Of a stretch of DNA of 64,000 nucleotides, positions 20,767 to 50,500 are shown piece after piece (positions within the stretch are counted from its first letter, which is position 1; each line of letters starts with the position of its first letter). The stretch is from Albula goreensis (Eukaryota > Chordata > Actinopteri > Albuliformes > Albulidae). The DNA is taken from contig CM040746.1 of assembly GCA_022829145.1 (NCBI GenBank), positions 14,943,790 through 15,007,789 of the forward strand, read 5' to 3'. The position numbers were made by a program, and so were the translations under genes. Under the pieces are notes generated by a model, which was not told the origin of the DNA, did not search any database, and worked only from the letters and a program-made list of their open reading frames with translations.

Positions 20767-23726
20767 GGCTGATGCTGTCTTTTCAGATAGTAACTTTTAT
20801 GGAACTTTGTCAAAAATGAAGATATATACCAAATTTAATTTAAGGACCCAATCAATGTATGTGAAAGGTTTGGGATTGATATGCATGCTTGTGATTTGTG
20901 GAATTTATATGCATATTTGTGCAAACCCACATCCATGGCTGGTTCATTTTTGAGACACAATTCTACATATGTAACATGTGTGGTGCTTGTTTTAAAGAGG
21001 CTGCATGCCAAATGGCAGACTTTATGGGTCTGTGAGGCAGGTTTGTTCCTCATGAGGACAATGACCAGTGTACCAAATTTGATGGCTCTCACGCTAAAGG
21101 GAGTGTGAACTGAGCTCCTTTAATATCAAACTTTTAAAATGTGCAATGTAATGCCAGGAAGAAGCAAAACACAATCTTCATATTAGCCCTGTATACCATC
21201 AGGCAAATTTCATACAATTATCCAAAGAGTGAAAATATCAGGTTGAAAAATTCAAGAGTTTTACAAGAGAGTATCTGAACAAATGAGCCCTAATAACTTT
21301 CAGCTCTGACATGAACTCTTGGTTGAGCAATATATCCAATTAAAAACCCAGCTGTCTAAATTTATGGCTTGAAAAGAGCATTGTAAAAACTGCATACACT
21401 TTCTTGGTTGTAAGTTGACCTGGATAATATTGTCTATCAAGGAAATAAATAAATTGTAAAAGCACTGGAGAGATCCACTTTATTTACCCTGAGAAGAACT
21501 TTCTGACATTAACTTACGATACATTCAGTGCAGAATCCATTATTTCCATTAAGGTAAACAAAGGCATGTGTTCCCGTTGGACTAGATGCTGATAATGGCC
21601 TAAAATGAACTGGCCCCAGAAGACCCTTTTCATTTCTCATAGTAGTGCAGTAAATCTAATAGGACTGGAATCCCTTGAGAACAATGGGAAACAAGTCAAA
21701 TCAGTGCCTATAAGAGCTTTGACCACAGACCGTCTTGGCAATACACCCTACTCCAGCTGGGAACAGAATTTTTGTTTTCCCGGAGCTTGCGACATCTCTC
21801 AATTGTCCTTAGGAAACAAACACAAAACTTCATTGTGATGTTATTGATTTGGGTTTAAGACAAAAAAGCCATAAAACATGAAGCATGACCTAGGTCTTCT
21901 AACCCAGCTGAGATCTGTGTCATCCTGTGTGCTCACACAGGCACAATTATCACCACATACAGTGGATTACAGCCACTTGTTTTCTAGCATCACATTGATG
22001 GAATGCAGTCCACCATAAAAAGCAATGCTGTAGGATTGTTTCTGATTAATTGCATCATTTCTCTTGCTTTCTAAGAGGATACTAAGGTATGCAATGGGAT
22101 GCTTAAAATATTGATTTTTACCCCAGATTTTGCATTATCCTGCTTAATTTATTTGAAATACTTTATTTAAATTTGATAGTGGGTTTGTCATTAATCACCA
22201 AAGACTCAAGGAAACCTGGAAACGAAGCAAGAGGGACTCATTTGTTGGTCTTCGGAAAACATTAATTTGCAACCCAGTGTTGGTTCACCCTCAGGGTCAC
22301 CAGAGGACACCAGTTGCCTGTCATTCAATATACCATCTTTCACTTTATGATGGGTAACATGAGGATACTTAAGAAGGGGGCAATTATTACATATTATTGT
22401 CTGGGCTAATGAATAGAAGTGCTTGGTGCAAACTGGTATTGCTAAATGATAGAGAAATGCTACAGGGTTTATATAGGACCTGTACAGTATATCATGAGGG
22501 GAGTTTCCATATATAGTGGGACATGGGATTTGCAATTTGTCAGGCTGCAACAATGCCCAGTAAAATTCACAGTCCACAGTCTTTGCTAGAACTTCTGCTG
22601 CCATAAGTTTCTTGGAAAAATGATGTCTCTTTTCACACTACAGTCCACAAGTCTCACTTTCACAGAAAGAAGCCAGAGGGACACATTTAATTTGTGTGGG
22701 AAGACTCAGGTTGAGAGATTGACCAGTAGGGGTCACTTGAGAGTAAGAGAGACAGACATCTCCACTGACTGTACCCCTCCCTAGAAGAAACTAATCGTAC
22801 ATCAGTCTGCAGGGCTACAGGTCACAGTTGGCATTGGCATGGTTAGCATTCAATACCATACTACACACACAAGAACAATGTCTTAGTAGGATGAGCTACC
22901 CAATGGCCAGCAAGTCCCTACTCTTTTGAATTGCTCTCAGAATGATCTTGATCAGGTTAATGATATCAAGGGGAGAAGTCTGGACAGTTTGTCCTGGTGA
23001 AATGGTGGTCAAGGCCCAGCCTTGTTGTAACCTCCACCTCCAAAAGCAGAAGGCCCGATGTCTGAACAAGAAAAGCAAGAGTAATTGCAGGTTCTTCTGT
23101 AACACCACCACTTGAGTGCTATATTGCAAAAGGAAATTACATTGTGTAGTGTTGCACAATGCTGATTTGAAGCCTAAAAATCATAGAGAGTAGAAGTAGT
23201 GCAGACATAGCTAGAAGGTATTGGGAAGTCAAGATATGACCCTTTGACCATGGATAAACATAACCCTCCTTTGGCTTATAGGAATTTCAACAGATGCCCT
23301 TTGGACTATACAATGCACTGGCTACTTTTCCGAAATGCAGGAATGCCTGGGGGAGCAGGTTAATCAACAGCTTTGTTTTGATCTACTTCGGTGAGTTCTA
23401 AGACATATTTAGAGGGCAACGAGAATGGTTTCCAGAATCACATACTATAACATATATATGTTTTAGTCAGTGTACAGAAGCAATACTATCTCAATATCAT
23501 ATTTTTTACATAAATACATACACCATGTATCTATGTACATACCGCATGTATGTCCATGTGGACTGACCCCCCCCCTCAGGTACCACATCACCGTTCCTGC
23601 ATTTGCAAAGTGCGTGGATCTATAAAAGGCCTACAATGCACTTGAAGTAGAATGTGTGAATCAAACCATTCAAAGCACCAATGCTCCAGCTGAGTCATCA
23701 TCAATAATGGTTGACTGTCATAAGAA

Positions 23727-23730
<4 letters not shown>

Positions 23731-23816
<86 letters not shown>
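23731..23816. repeat. (TG)43 microsatellite
   Basis: An uninterrupted TG dinucleotide run of 86 bases. It creates spurious Cys-Val and Thr-His open frames on the two strands. Confidence 0.97.
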
Positions 23817-23817
<1 letters not shown>

Positions 23818-24618
23818 AATACATATCAAATTTTCAAAACCTTGATTTTCTTTCTTTCTCAAAATCTATCATTAATTACCTGAGCCAAATGTAATATATT
23901 TTTAATCCAGAAACAGACAATGACCAATGTGTAGCAGACACAATGGCATAAAATATTCCATCCCAAACATCAGATTGGACCCTAGTCTGGTAAACAGGAA
24001 AACATAAATTTTCCCTAGGTCAGTTGAGAGAGGGGAAGTTGTGCCAGGCTAACAAACACAGCAAAGTAGCCTCATGGCAGGAGTGGCAGTCCGTCTGGTT
24101 TTGGCAGGATGCCAGCATTGGCTACCAGGCCACTAGATTGTTCTGGCTGAGGAAAAGGAGCTGGAAATGGGAGTGGCTCAGAACTAGAAGGGTAGTCTTA
24201 TGTACTAATTCTGAGCTTCACACAATCTCTCTCTCTCTCTGTCTCCCTTTCATTCCCATTTTCAAAAATGACTTTTCTAAAACCTGGACTATGTTAGGAT
24301 ATTTATAGCAGCAAAAAGGGTCTTTGTGCAATGATTAGGCATGTGAGACACACAGATAAGTATATAATACATAATACTCCTTATGCCCATTGACCTCTGA
24401 GTGTCCATTCATTACTGCTTGTGGTAAAAAAAAAAACTATATCTCTGTCATAACGAACAAAATAATAAGTATTTATTATACTTTATATTTAGTGGTTAAA
24501 ACAGGATGCATGCCCTTTGCTTGTCAGGCAAAAATGTAACAACATGTAAAGCAAAAAAAAAAAAAATCATCAACATCGCTTTCTGCAAGACCTGAGTCTC
24601 TAACCAACACCACATCCA

Positions 24619-24637
24619 CCCCACCCCACCCCACCCC
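24619..24637 (-). repeat. (CCCCA)n tract, minus-strand G-quadruplex motif
   Basis: Four C4 runs with single A spacers (24619-24622, 24624-24627, 24629-24632, 24634-24637). The minus strand reads GGGGTGGGGTGGGGTGGGG, a canonical quadruplex with one-base loops. It is about 1.83 kb upstream of the wnt10a start codon. Confidence 0.85.
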
Positions 24638-25900
24638 AGGAATTGACGACTCAGATTCAATAAACTCTTTAATTTATGAAATGAAAAAGAAAAAACAACA
24701 GCACTGACAGATATAGCAAACCTCCCATGCTTCTCTTACTGAACTGCAAAGTATACAGTAGTACATTACCATATGGGCTGTTAATGATCAAACACCGCAT
24801 AAACATACCGCAAAGCTGGAGTGCGGCAAGACTTTGGTGTCTGCGATCCATCATAAAAACCCATTCATTTGTTTGAGTGATGAAATTAGTCTAAATTACC
24901 TTAGCTCTTTTCAGATGATTGGTAATTACACATTTTGTGTAGTTAATGGCCCAGACATGTAGGAGGCACAGAACAAGCCATTTATTGTTGACCACATAAT
25001 CTACGTATTATGAATGAATGTTTGGGCGTTTAGACAAATGGTCTGGAGGTGTGTGCTCCTCCCCAACCCTGACATGACAAGTCGAAGCCGTGGGGTGATG
25101 AGCAGTTCAGAGGTTTCAGATTTTGCTAATGTTGTTATAGTATATTGCAAAAAACAAATCTACCATAAATCTATGGACAAATGCATTACTATTTCTTAGC
25201 AATCAAGTTAATTATTTTACTGTACTGACAGATGTAGTTACATTGAAGCCATTCATTTTTTTTAAAGAAATGCATAAAAAATAGGTACAAAATTTAAAGA
25301 CACAAAATATCTTATGTTTAATATATGAATTTTTAGTGAAGTTCTATGTGACACGTTTGCCTTCCTAGTATAAAACATGTTAAAATGGTGAAAAAAAAAA
25401 CATTGAGCACATATGAAATGGGAAGGCTTCTCTGACCAGGTTTTTTTTAAATCATATTTGAATTCTTAAAGCAGAAACATGGTGTGATAAAACATGATTC
25501 CACACAAAAAAGAATATTCTTGCACAATAATTGATGCAAGACAGCCACACTGACTTAATAATTTGGTCTGATAAACACATAGTTGGATTAACATAAAATG
25601 TGGATGTATTAAAATGAGGAAAAAAAATTTGTCCTCCATCATCATGATGAGTATAAATTGATACATTTTGTGGACCAGGTTACCTTTGCTATTGCTATTA
25701 TGTGATCATTATGCAGTAGGGGCCAAGTTCCAGAGAGGAAATTAGATACTGCAATCATATTAAACGGGACATTGCTATCATTTAAAATGTGGCTTGACTA
25801 TGGATGGTAATGTATGTACAAACCTTGTAGGTGCAAAAAAGTTAGAGATCTTTAAAAGATCTAAGTAAGCACGCGGTAATGTTTTTGACAGATATATTAA

Positions 25901-26468
25901 GTCTCTCTTATCTGGGGAATCACCATGCGCTGCCCTTTTCTTTAAAAATTCTTTACTGTCATGTGACGTAAAAAGTGGGCTGGCAAAGTGCTAAGCGGTG
26001 TAGTTTAGAATGCTTTCGGGATAAGCAAAACATCACAAGCCAGCGAGAGTGGATACAGTAGGGCGCTCTTGGTCTATGATCTTCAGCTTTTCGGATCACT
26101 TCAAGTATAAATGTCCTATTGGATTTGTACAGTAACCATGTGCAAATAACTTTTCATTCATTCCATCCGTAAAGAAACGATACTTCAAAAAAAGTTAGGG
26201 ACACCAGATGAAAACTTTTCGCCTCGTGACTGTCTTAACCCACTGAGTTTAGGTTTTAAAACAGGATTATTTATTTCTGCTACAAATGCTAAATTAGGTT
26301 CTAAGCATTAAGTAAATGGAATAGCACCTGCTGTCTGTACCTTTGTTACCGGAATTTACAGTTGCGAGGAAAAACTTTTCGGCACTGAAGCTGTCATTTT
26401 AAAGATAAGAAAGATTCCACAACTTCAGTCCTTAAACTGCTTTGGAAGTGGCCCAAAAATAACAAACC
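25901..26468 (+). promoter_or_regulatory. wnt10a: wnt10a promoter and 5' UTR region (inferred)
   Basis: A CRE-like TGACGTA lies at 25964-25970 and a TATAAAT at 26106-26112, about 360 bases upstream of the ATG. A start near 26135 would give a 5' UTR of about 330 bases. This is positional inference; no CpG island or initiator confirms it. Confidence 0.35.
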
Positions 26469-43777
<17,309 letters not shown>

Positions 43778-45350
43778 GACCAGGAAACAAACAAACAAAC
43801 ACTAACTGACTCTGAGCAGCGAATGACTGCAACATTCCCATTTGCAATGGACTGCCAGCTTCACAAATCACATGGAAGCAGAAAAAAAGACTGGAAACTA
43901 GTATGAATATAGTGTGACAAGCACATGTCACTGGAATTCGGATGGTTTTACGTGTCTGCACCGCATTTTGTTGAGAAAGTATTTTTAAGTTAAATAATTT
44001 AAGAACAGGATTGTTTTTTTGTATCAAGGACTGAGCACTTGTTAGTATTTAAATAGATTGTATTGATGACATAGTGATCATATTGTTCGCAGTACATTTT
44101 TAATGAAAGAACTACATGGGATTCTGGTAGTTTTAAAGGAAATGAAATGAACCCGAATGGGCTGGTATCCAAACTGAACTGTGGCAATGCTGACTTTGGG
44201 CATTGTGTAATTGGTTGTAGCACTGCCCAAGAAAGGAAGGATTTCATCTTTTTGGACTTCAGTCTTATCATGCACCAGAACCCCCCCCCCCCAAGAGTCG
44301 GACACCCACCCTCTGCCTGAACAAGCTGAACATGAGAAGTCTTCCATCAGTCTGACAGACAGCAGATCGACAAGTACCAGTGGCTGTCATTGCATGTTGC
44401 AAGACCACCTGTTTGCCCGGAAGAGACAGGAGAGAAATACAAACCATTCCAAATTAGGAAAAAATACAAAAGGGGTAAAATTTAATTTTAATTAATTTAA
44501 GTAATTAATTTAAATGCAAAAAACAGCTACAACAAATCAGGTGAGAAAAGACAATGACTATTCAACCTTCTCCTACTTGTTATAGAACTGTTGCTACAGT
44601 AGGCTGTCAATGTAAAACACCAGTTATTGTGTAGATAATATTTCATGGATGTTAAACACTGCTCTGCCATCTCTCACATATGCCTGGACTCAGTGGAATC
44701 ACATTACAGGTTATTAATAGCACATTAATGTTTCCATTTTTCAGTACAGTGGTCACTGACATAAAACTAGTTGAAAATGTATGGACAAAATAGCAAATGC
44801 TTAAATGAACTAGCTACAAATGGCAGTGTGGTACATGTCTGTACTGGAGGTCTGTTTTTTGGGCCATGTGTTTCAGGAAATCATAAAACCACAAATGTAC
44901 ACATAGAACATTACTGCTGTAAGTTATCAATCGAAAAATACAACTCACAAGGTTGTCAGTGTTCTTGTATGTTCGAAGACATTTGTGTTGGTCTGTATGA
45001 TTGTTCCAGTAAATAAATATTGGATGTCATGATGGAGAATGAAACCATAAACTAGTGGAAGACTGGAGTATAAATGCAATTCAAGTATTGTTTTTGGGGA
45101 TAAAGAAAGAAAGTTTGTATCAGGTCTGAGTTCACATGTTAGGCAGTTTGGATGATTTGCACATTTGTGCAATTTATTATAAATGTATTCATCTATTTAA
45201 AGTTTGATGATGTGTAATATAAGTTATTTTATTTTTGTGAATAACTTAATATTTGTAAACAACAAAAAACTGCAATGACATGAGTTGGTGAAAAATAAAA
45301 CAACAAAATATTTATTTTGTGAGAAAAATAAAGTGTGTGAAAAACCTGTT
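43778..45350 (+). other. wnt10a: wnt10a 3' UTR (inferred extent)
   Basis: The sequence after the stop is AT-rich with a 12-base C run at 44281-44292. AATAAA signals occur at 45012-45017, 45294-45299 and 45327-45332. The cluster of two near 45.3 kb suggests a 3' UTR of about 1.55 kb; the earlier site would give about 1.25 kb. No coding frame is recognised. Confidence 0.5.
45294..45332 (+). terminator. wnt10a: Candidate wnt10a polyadenylation signals
   Basis: Two AATAAA hexamers lie 33 bases apart, followed by a GT-rich stretch (GTGTGTG) about 5 bases after the second, as expected for a downstream element. Assignment is by position. Confidence 0.45.
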
Positions 45351-47484
45351 TTCAAACTAAGTACTGTTATGTTTAAATAATTCAAAATATCCTTGCATAA
45401 ACTGAGTTTCCATTTCACTTCCATTTTGCATTCTGTTGCTTCTTAAAAATCCCATGAACCTAAATCATTATTCACAACATTTTAATTCATCTCCAAAGGT
45501 TCCATTTCAATTCAGCATTAGTTCTGCTACAATTAAGATAAATTAAAACGAGGACTGCCTTTCCCAAATAAAACTGGGTCTGCATTTACACTCAGTTCTG
45601 ATTAATGTGCAGTTGCATTCAAACTTTGCATTTAAACATATTTACAGTCAAAAAAGGGGTTCAGATAAAACTGAAAGTTAAGATTAGGGCCCCATTTAAA
45701 CCCACTCACAAACTCAAAGCTGATCATTTAAGATGATTTAAAATGTAATTTTCAGTGTGGACCATTCTGCTCATCTGTTTCCTGACTGGCAACATTTGGT
45801 AAGTAAAAACAGATTAGAAAGACAATCTGTCAAAATCCCAGTTCCAAAAATTATTTTTTAAGAAATAACACATGTTAGTCATGACTCAAAGATTTGCAAA
45901 ATGCCAGCATGTCATGTTTGTGATTGTTGTTGTTATCATGTAGCCAAAGGAAAATATTAATGTCAAATCTGTGCTGGCCAGTCCTTCCCATGGGTCGTAT
46001 GAAGTAACAAAGGCCCCTTTAAATTATGTCTTATATTGTGAGGTGCTCTTAAAAATAAATAAATCAAATATATATTTTTTATCATTTAAAATAAGTTTAT
46101 CTGACCTTACAATCTTCAAGGCTTCCATTTGCCCTGTGCTATGACAGTAGTTGAAATCACACAGAATGTCTACATTTGGGTTGTTTTGTGTGATGACTGC
46201 CTGAACTGTGAGAACATGTTCCTACTTCAAAACTGAACTTCATATTTGACATGTGTGTTTTGCAATCGGTGGAGGGATATCCCCAAGGCGTCTGCCAGTT
46301 AACGACAAGCTTCATCACCAGCCAAATTACAGTGAGCTGATAATTTTGCCTTTATATAAACATTTGGTATCATAAATTAACTAAAAGCACTTATGTAAGA
46401 TCATTTTAACCTTGCTTTTGGTCATTTCTGTCTTTCATCTATCTAGAAGTATCTGTCATGAATATATGAATTATGAACATGCATACAAATTTGATGAATC
46501 CTTTGTGCTTAAGTTCCTTTGCGTGCAAACACTACATGCTAAAAGGAATGACCAGTAATCACTCATCTATTTAAACACAGAGACTGACAATGCAGATTGC
46601 CCCTGAGTCATAACTTGTAGAGTTTATTTAAGAGATTTTCTGGGATTATCCGTGAAAACAAATCGGAATATACACCAATACCCTACTAACAATGGGAATA
46701 AGGTCTGCATTCAATCAGAATTTGTTCTTGACTTTGACTTACATTTTAATTTAGTATATGTTACACTCTAACTGCAGCTAAGCCAGTTTAGTTGGAAACC
46801 CTTGTAAGAAAAAAAAAAATTTCTGTTGAGATTCAAGTTACTAGTTTTTTCCCTGCTAAATGAAAAAATAGAGCTACTGTAATGTAAGTATACCTCTTAT
46901 TTCCCATTCATATATTCTGTCTGTTTGGCATTTCAACTTACAGTTTTTTAGAGTGTAAATATGTTTTCACATACAAAGCAGCTGACCATCAGCTGTGCCA
47001 CCCTGTAAATGAACAAAAGGACTGGTGGCTCTGAAGTGTGGCCTTTTGACAGTTAAATGGTGAAAAGATATCATTTTCAGGGGGAAAGAAAAGCTTTTTC
47101 TTGGTTCTAGGCTAGCAAGCTAAGAAATTGTGTTTTTGAGGAAAGAAAGATAATGGGGTGATAGAATGCTCCACAGAGTCAACATTACTACAGAAATCAT
47201 AGCAGCTTCTGGATTTATGTTAAACTACTTAGCTGGCTTGCTAACATCTCACATTTATGAAACCATGCCACCAGATACTGTAGCTAGGTATAACCTACAG
47301 TACTACCTGCATGAGTCATCAGATAAGACTTGATTGGATAACATGAAGTGGCCAGTACAACATAGCAAAGTCTTTACCCTGTAGTGCAGCTCACAACTAT
47401 CATTGATTTTCAAATAAAATATAGTTCCCATACTGGCTATGGTAATGAGCTTGCAAATAATAACCAGTATTCAATTCCTTTGAA

Positions 47485-47521
<37 letters not shown>

Positions 47522-50500
47522 TTAATTATTAATTATTATTATTATTGTTTCTGGGATGTGTCTCCTACAGTTCTGTAAACTCAAACACTTTTGCTTAGTT
47601 GAAGCCATTTCTGTAATTTACTTGAAAGCGATACCTGGCATTCATGCATCCTCTTCCATATTGATGCATATTTCATGGCAGCAGCCAGCCCCAAATGTTA
47701 AAGTGAGTTAAACATGGGTTGTGGGGGTTAAACTCTGCCCTCCATGGTCCTCCATGCTAATGAACAGGAACAGCAGTGGTGCAGCTTTGTATGTGAATCT
47801 AAGCAATGATTTGTTCCTTCTTTTTTTAACTGTCCTCTTAACAAGGAAAAAAAAACAACAATGCAGTGTCAAATAGGACTTACAAGTGATTTTATTAGGG
47901 GGAACTCACAAAAATCAGAAGGTGGGAAACGAGCAAACAAGCCAATTTCTGTAGTAAATTTTGTGAGCACCATAGCTCCAGTTACAAGTGACTTGAAGTC
48001 TGATCGGACCAGTGTCACAATGCCTCAAATAGAGCTAAGGTGTCTTTACCACTGTGCCTTACAATGGTGACTGGAGATGGACACTATTTGTGAATCAGTT
48101 TGCCAAACAGTCTTCTGGTTGCTTTCTTACTGCCTAAGGTGGATGATATCAGAATGGTGTGGCATGTGTAACTCCAAGTGGTCCATATACATAGCATCTC
48201 CTTTGGTCCACATCCAAGAGGGGTTTTGCCTTTGGAATCCAAAAGACATTACCCTCATCTCTGGTGTGGGTTGATGAAACATCATCAGCTTTTTTCCTTT
48301 AGCTGTGTTGATGGCATTCCAGCAGTTCTACAAGCTTATCTATGATTTAAAGAATTTCCTTGAACATTAGACAGCTCTTCACAGCATGGCTGATGTTGAG
48401 CATTTTTGAGCAGACCAGGGTGTAGATCGAGGAGGACAAGAGTCATTGAAAGGTATTTTATTGTAAACTATTCTTCCAAACTGTATCATGTATTAATGCA
48501 TAGTCTATAAATTCCTCTGTGAGCATATCAAAAAAGAAAGGAGAGAGAGTGTGCGCTAATGGGGAAAACATTGTTTGTAGCTGAGGAAAGTGCAATCTTA
48601 TTTACCCTGCAGGTCAATATTTCGTTGTCTTTAGCTGTGAGTACCTCGCACAAGGACTTACGTGTAAGTGCAAGATACGTGTTTCGGAACATTTGCTACA
48701 AGCATTTGTTATAACCGAGCTGTAATTACGTTGACCTGGATTTTTAAATGTTCATGGACAGAGAACACTGGCGTTTTCTTCAGTTATGTTGGGTGTAACT
48801 AGCTAGTTCTCTGTCTCTCTTAAAGCTTGGTTGATACCTAGGTATGTTGCTCTGCTATTCCACGTGTTGTACACCGCGAATGGAGTTTACTGGATTAAGT
48901 TTTCACTGTTGTAGCTAAGGAGCAATTATGAAATGCATTAGCTACGACGCACACATGGGTTTTACGACTTTTTGTGTTGGGCTGTGTTAGGCACGGAGTT
49001 TACGTGGGTGTTGAACCATTTTTATGTGATCAGTGCAACATTTTTGCACACAATCTAAACGAACGAACTATATAGTTTTTACTCGCCAGTTCAGCAGTGA
49101 AGGTCCTAATTAAGCCAGCGCTGGCCAGTCTCTGAGCTCTACAACGTTCTCACTTCATCATATCGCGCGTGAGTGAACTACTGCTACTGCTAACCAGAGG
49201 ACGCATCTCCAGCACCTTATCAGCACATTTGAAATCATTTGAAATAGATTTGAACTGACAAGAAGTGAGACAAATAAGTGAGAGACTGAGCTGGAACGCT
49301 ACTTTATGCTAATTAAGGAGACATTAGTTGTTCATTGACTAATGAATATACTGTTGTGAAAGAGGAAGATAAGAAAAGAAGCATCTAAATAAGAAAACAC
49401 ATAATCCTTATAATTTTTTTGGTATTTCCTGTGTTTGTTGTGCTTACTGTTGAATTGAAGCATCTCTGGGAGAATTTATGCTAGGTCCACTCTCAGACAT
49501 AATGAAACCAGTATTTAGCTGCCATGATAGACATTTTCCCAAATCCTGTTTCACTATATCAGCAAACCATCATCAGTGGTGTTAAGCTGTTTGAAGGGCG
49601 GGGCGGAAAAGAATTAAAAGGCCACTTCTTCACATTTTCTCCACTAGAAGGGCATTCTAGAGGGATCTTAATTAAATTTTCATATTCATATGCAGGTGAA
49701 ATGCAGAGAGCCCATCATCATGTTTTCTCATGCATAGGGGCACCCAAGAGGGCAATTGCCCCCACCCCTCCAAAATGTAATAGCCATGATTAGGTTATTT
49801 ATTGAAATAGTTTATTGATATTTTACAGTGTAATTTCTAAAATTGATTGATGTTCTTATAAATGCTTAACAGTTAACTGATTAACTTTCAACATTGATAA
49901 TATCAGCACTTCACACCAGAGTACTGGCCAGTGGAAGAACACACCTCCCTTTTCATTCCTGTGGCAGCAGTCAATGAAGTATAGGTGAGCCCCATCATCG
50001 CTGGATCTCCAAATAAGGCGCTTCCTATGGACACAGTTAAGTTGCAACCATTCTTAAGTATTGGAGCATAACAGCAACACATCTAACTCCATAAGAGTTA
50101 AAATACATTTATCCTGAACTTTTCTGCCTTGCTGTCATGATGGAGTAGTTGGGAGTAGTTTTTCCTATAAATTTATCATCAAAAGCTATCTTACAAATCT
50201 CTGTGTGTGTTACTCTATTTGTTTGAGTAGGTTAAGAATTGAAGTAGTCTAGCACAAGCTAGATAATGAAATAAATCAGTGTTGACCTTGAATTTATTCT
50301 CTTTTTCAATTTTTTCTGAAAGTAAACTGTACATTTGTCATATCCCACACATATTCTTCAACAAATCCGTCTTCACTAGATCAGTTCCGCTAAAGTAACT
50401 TGCCTACAGCATAATTGTTCTTGCTGGGACTGCATAAAAGTTCAGATCCTGAATTTCCGTAGCACCAGTCTCAGCATCGCCAGAGTGTATGTATTCTTTT

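Larger units (their letters stand above)
13921..25900. other. wnt6-wnt10a intergenic region
   Basis: About 12 kb with no supportable gene on either strand. It contains TCF/LEF-type words at 17.4, 18.6 and 20.5 kb, a perfect 11-bp hairpin at 20.74 kb, a short 31-bp direct repeat at 19.54 kb, a (TG)43 tract at 23.7 kb and a CCCCA repeat at 24.6 kb, all listed separately. As the spacer of a conserved Wnt pair, it is the likeliest home of shared enhancers. The longest open frame, 150 codons at 14122-14574, matches nothing I recognise. Confidence 0.6.
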
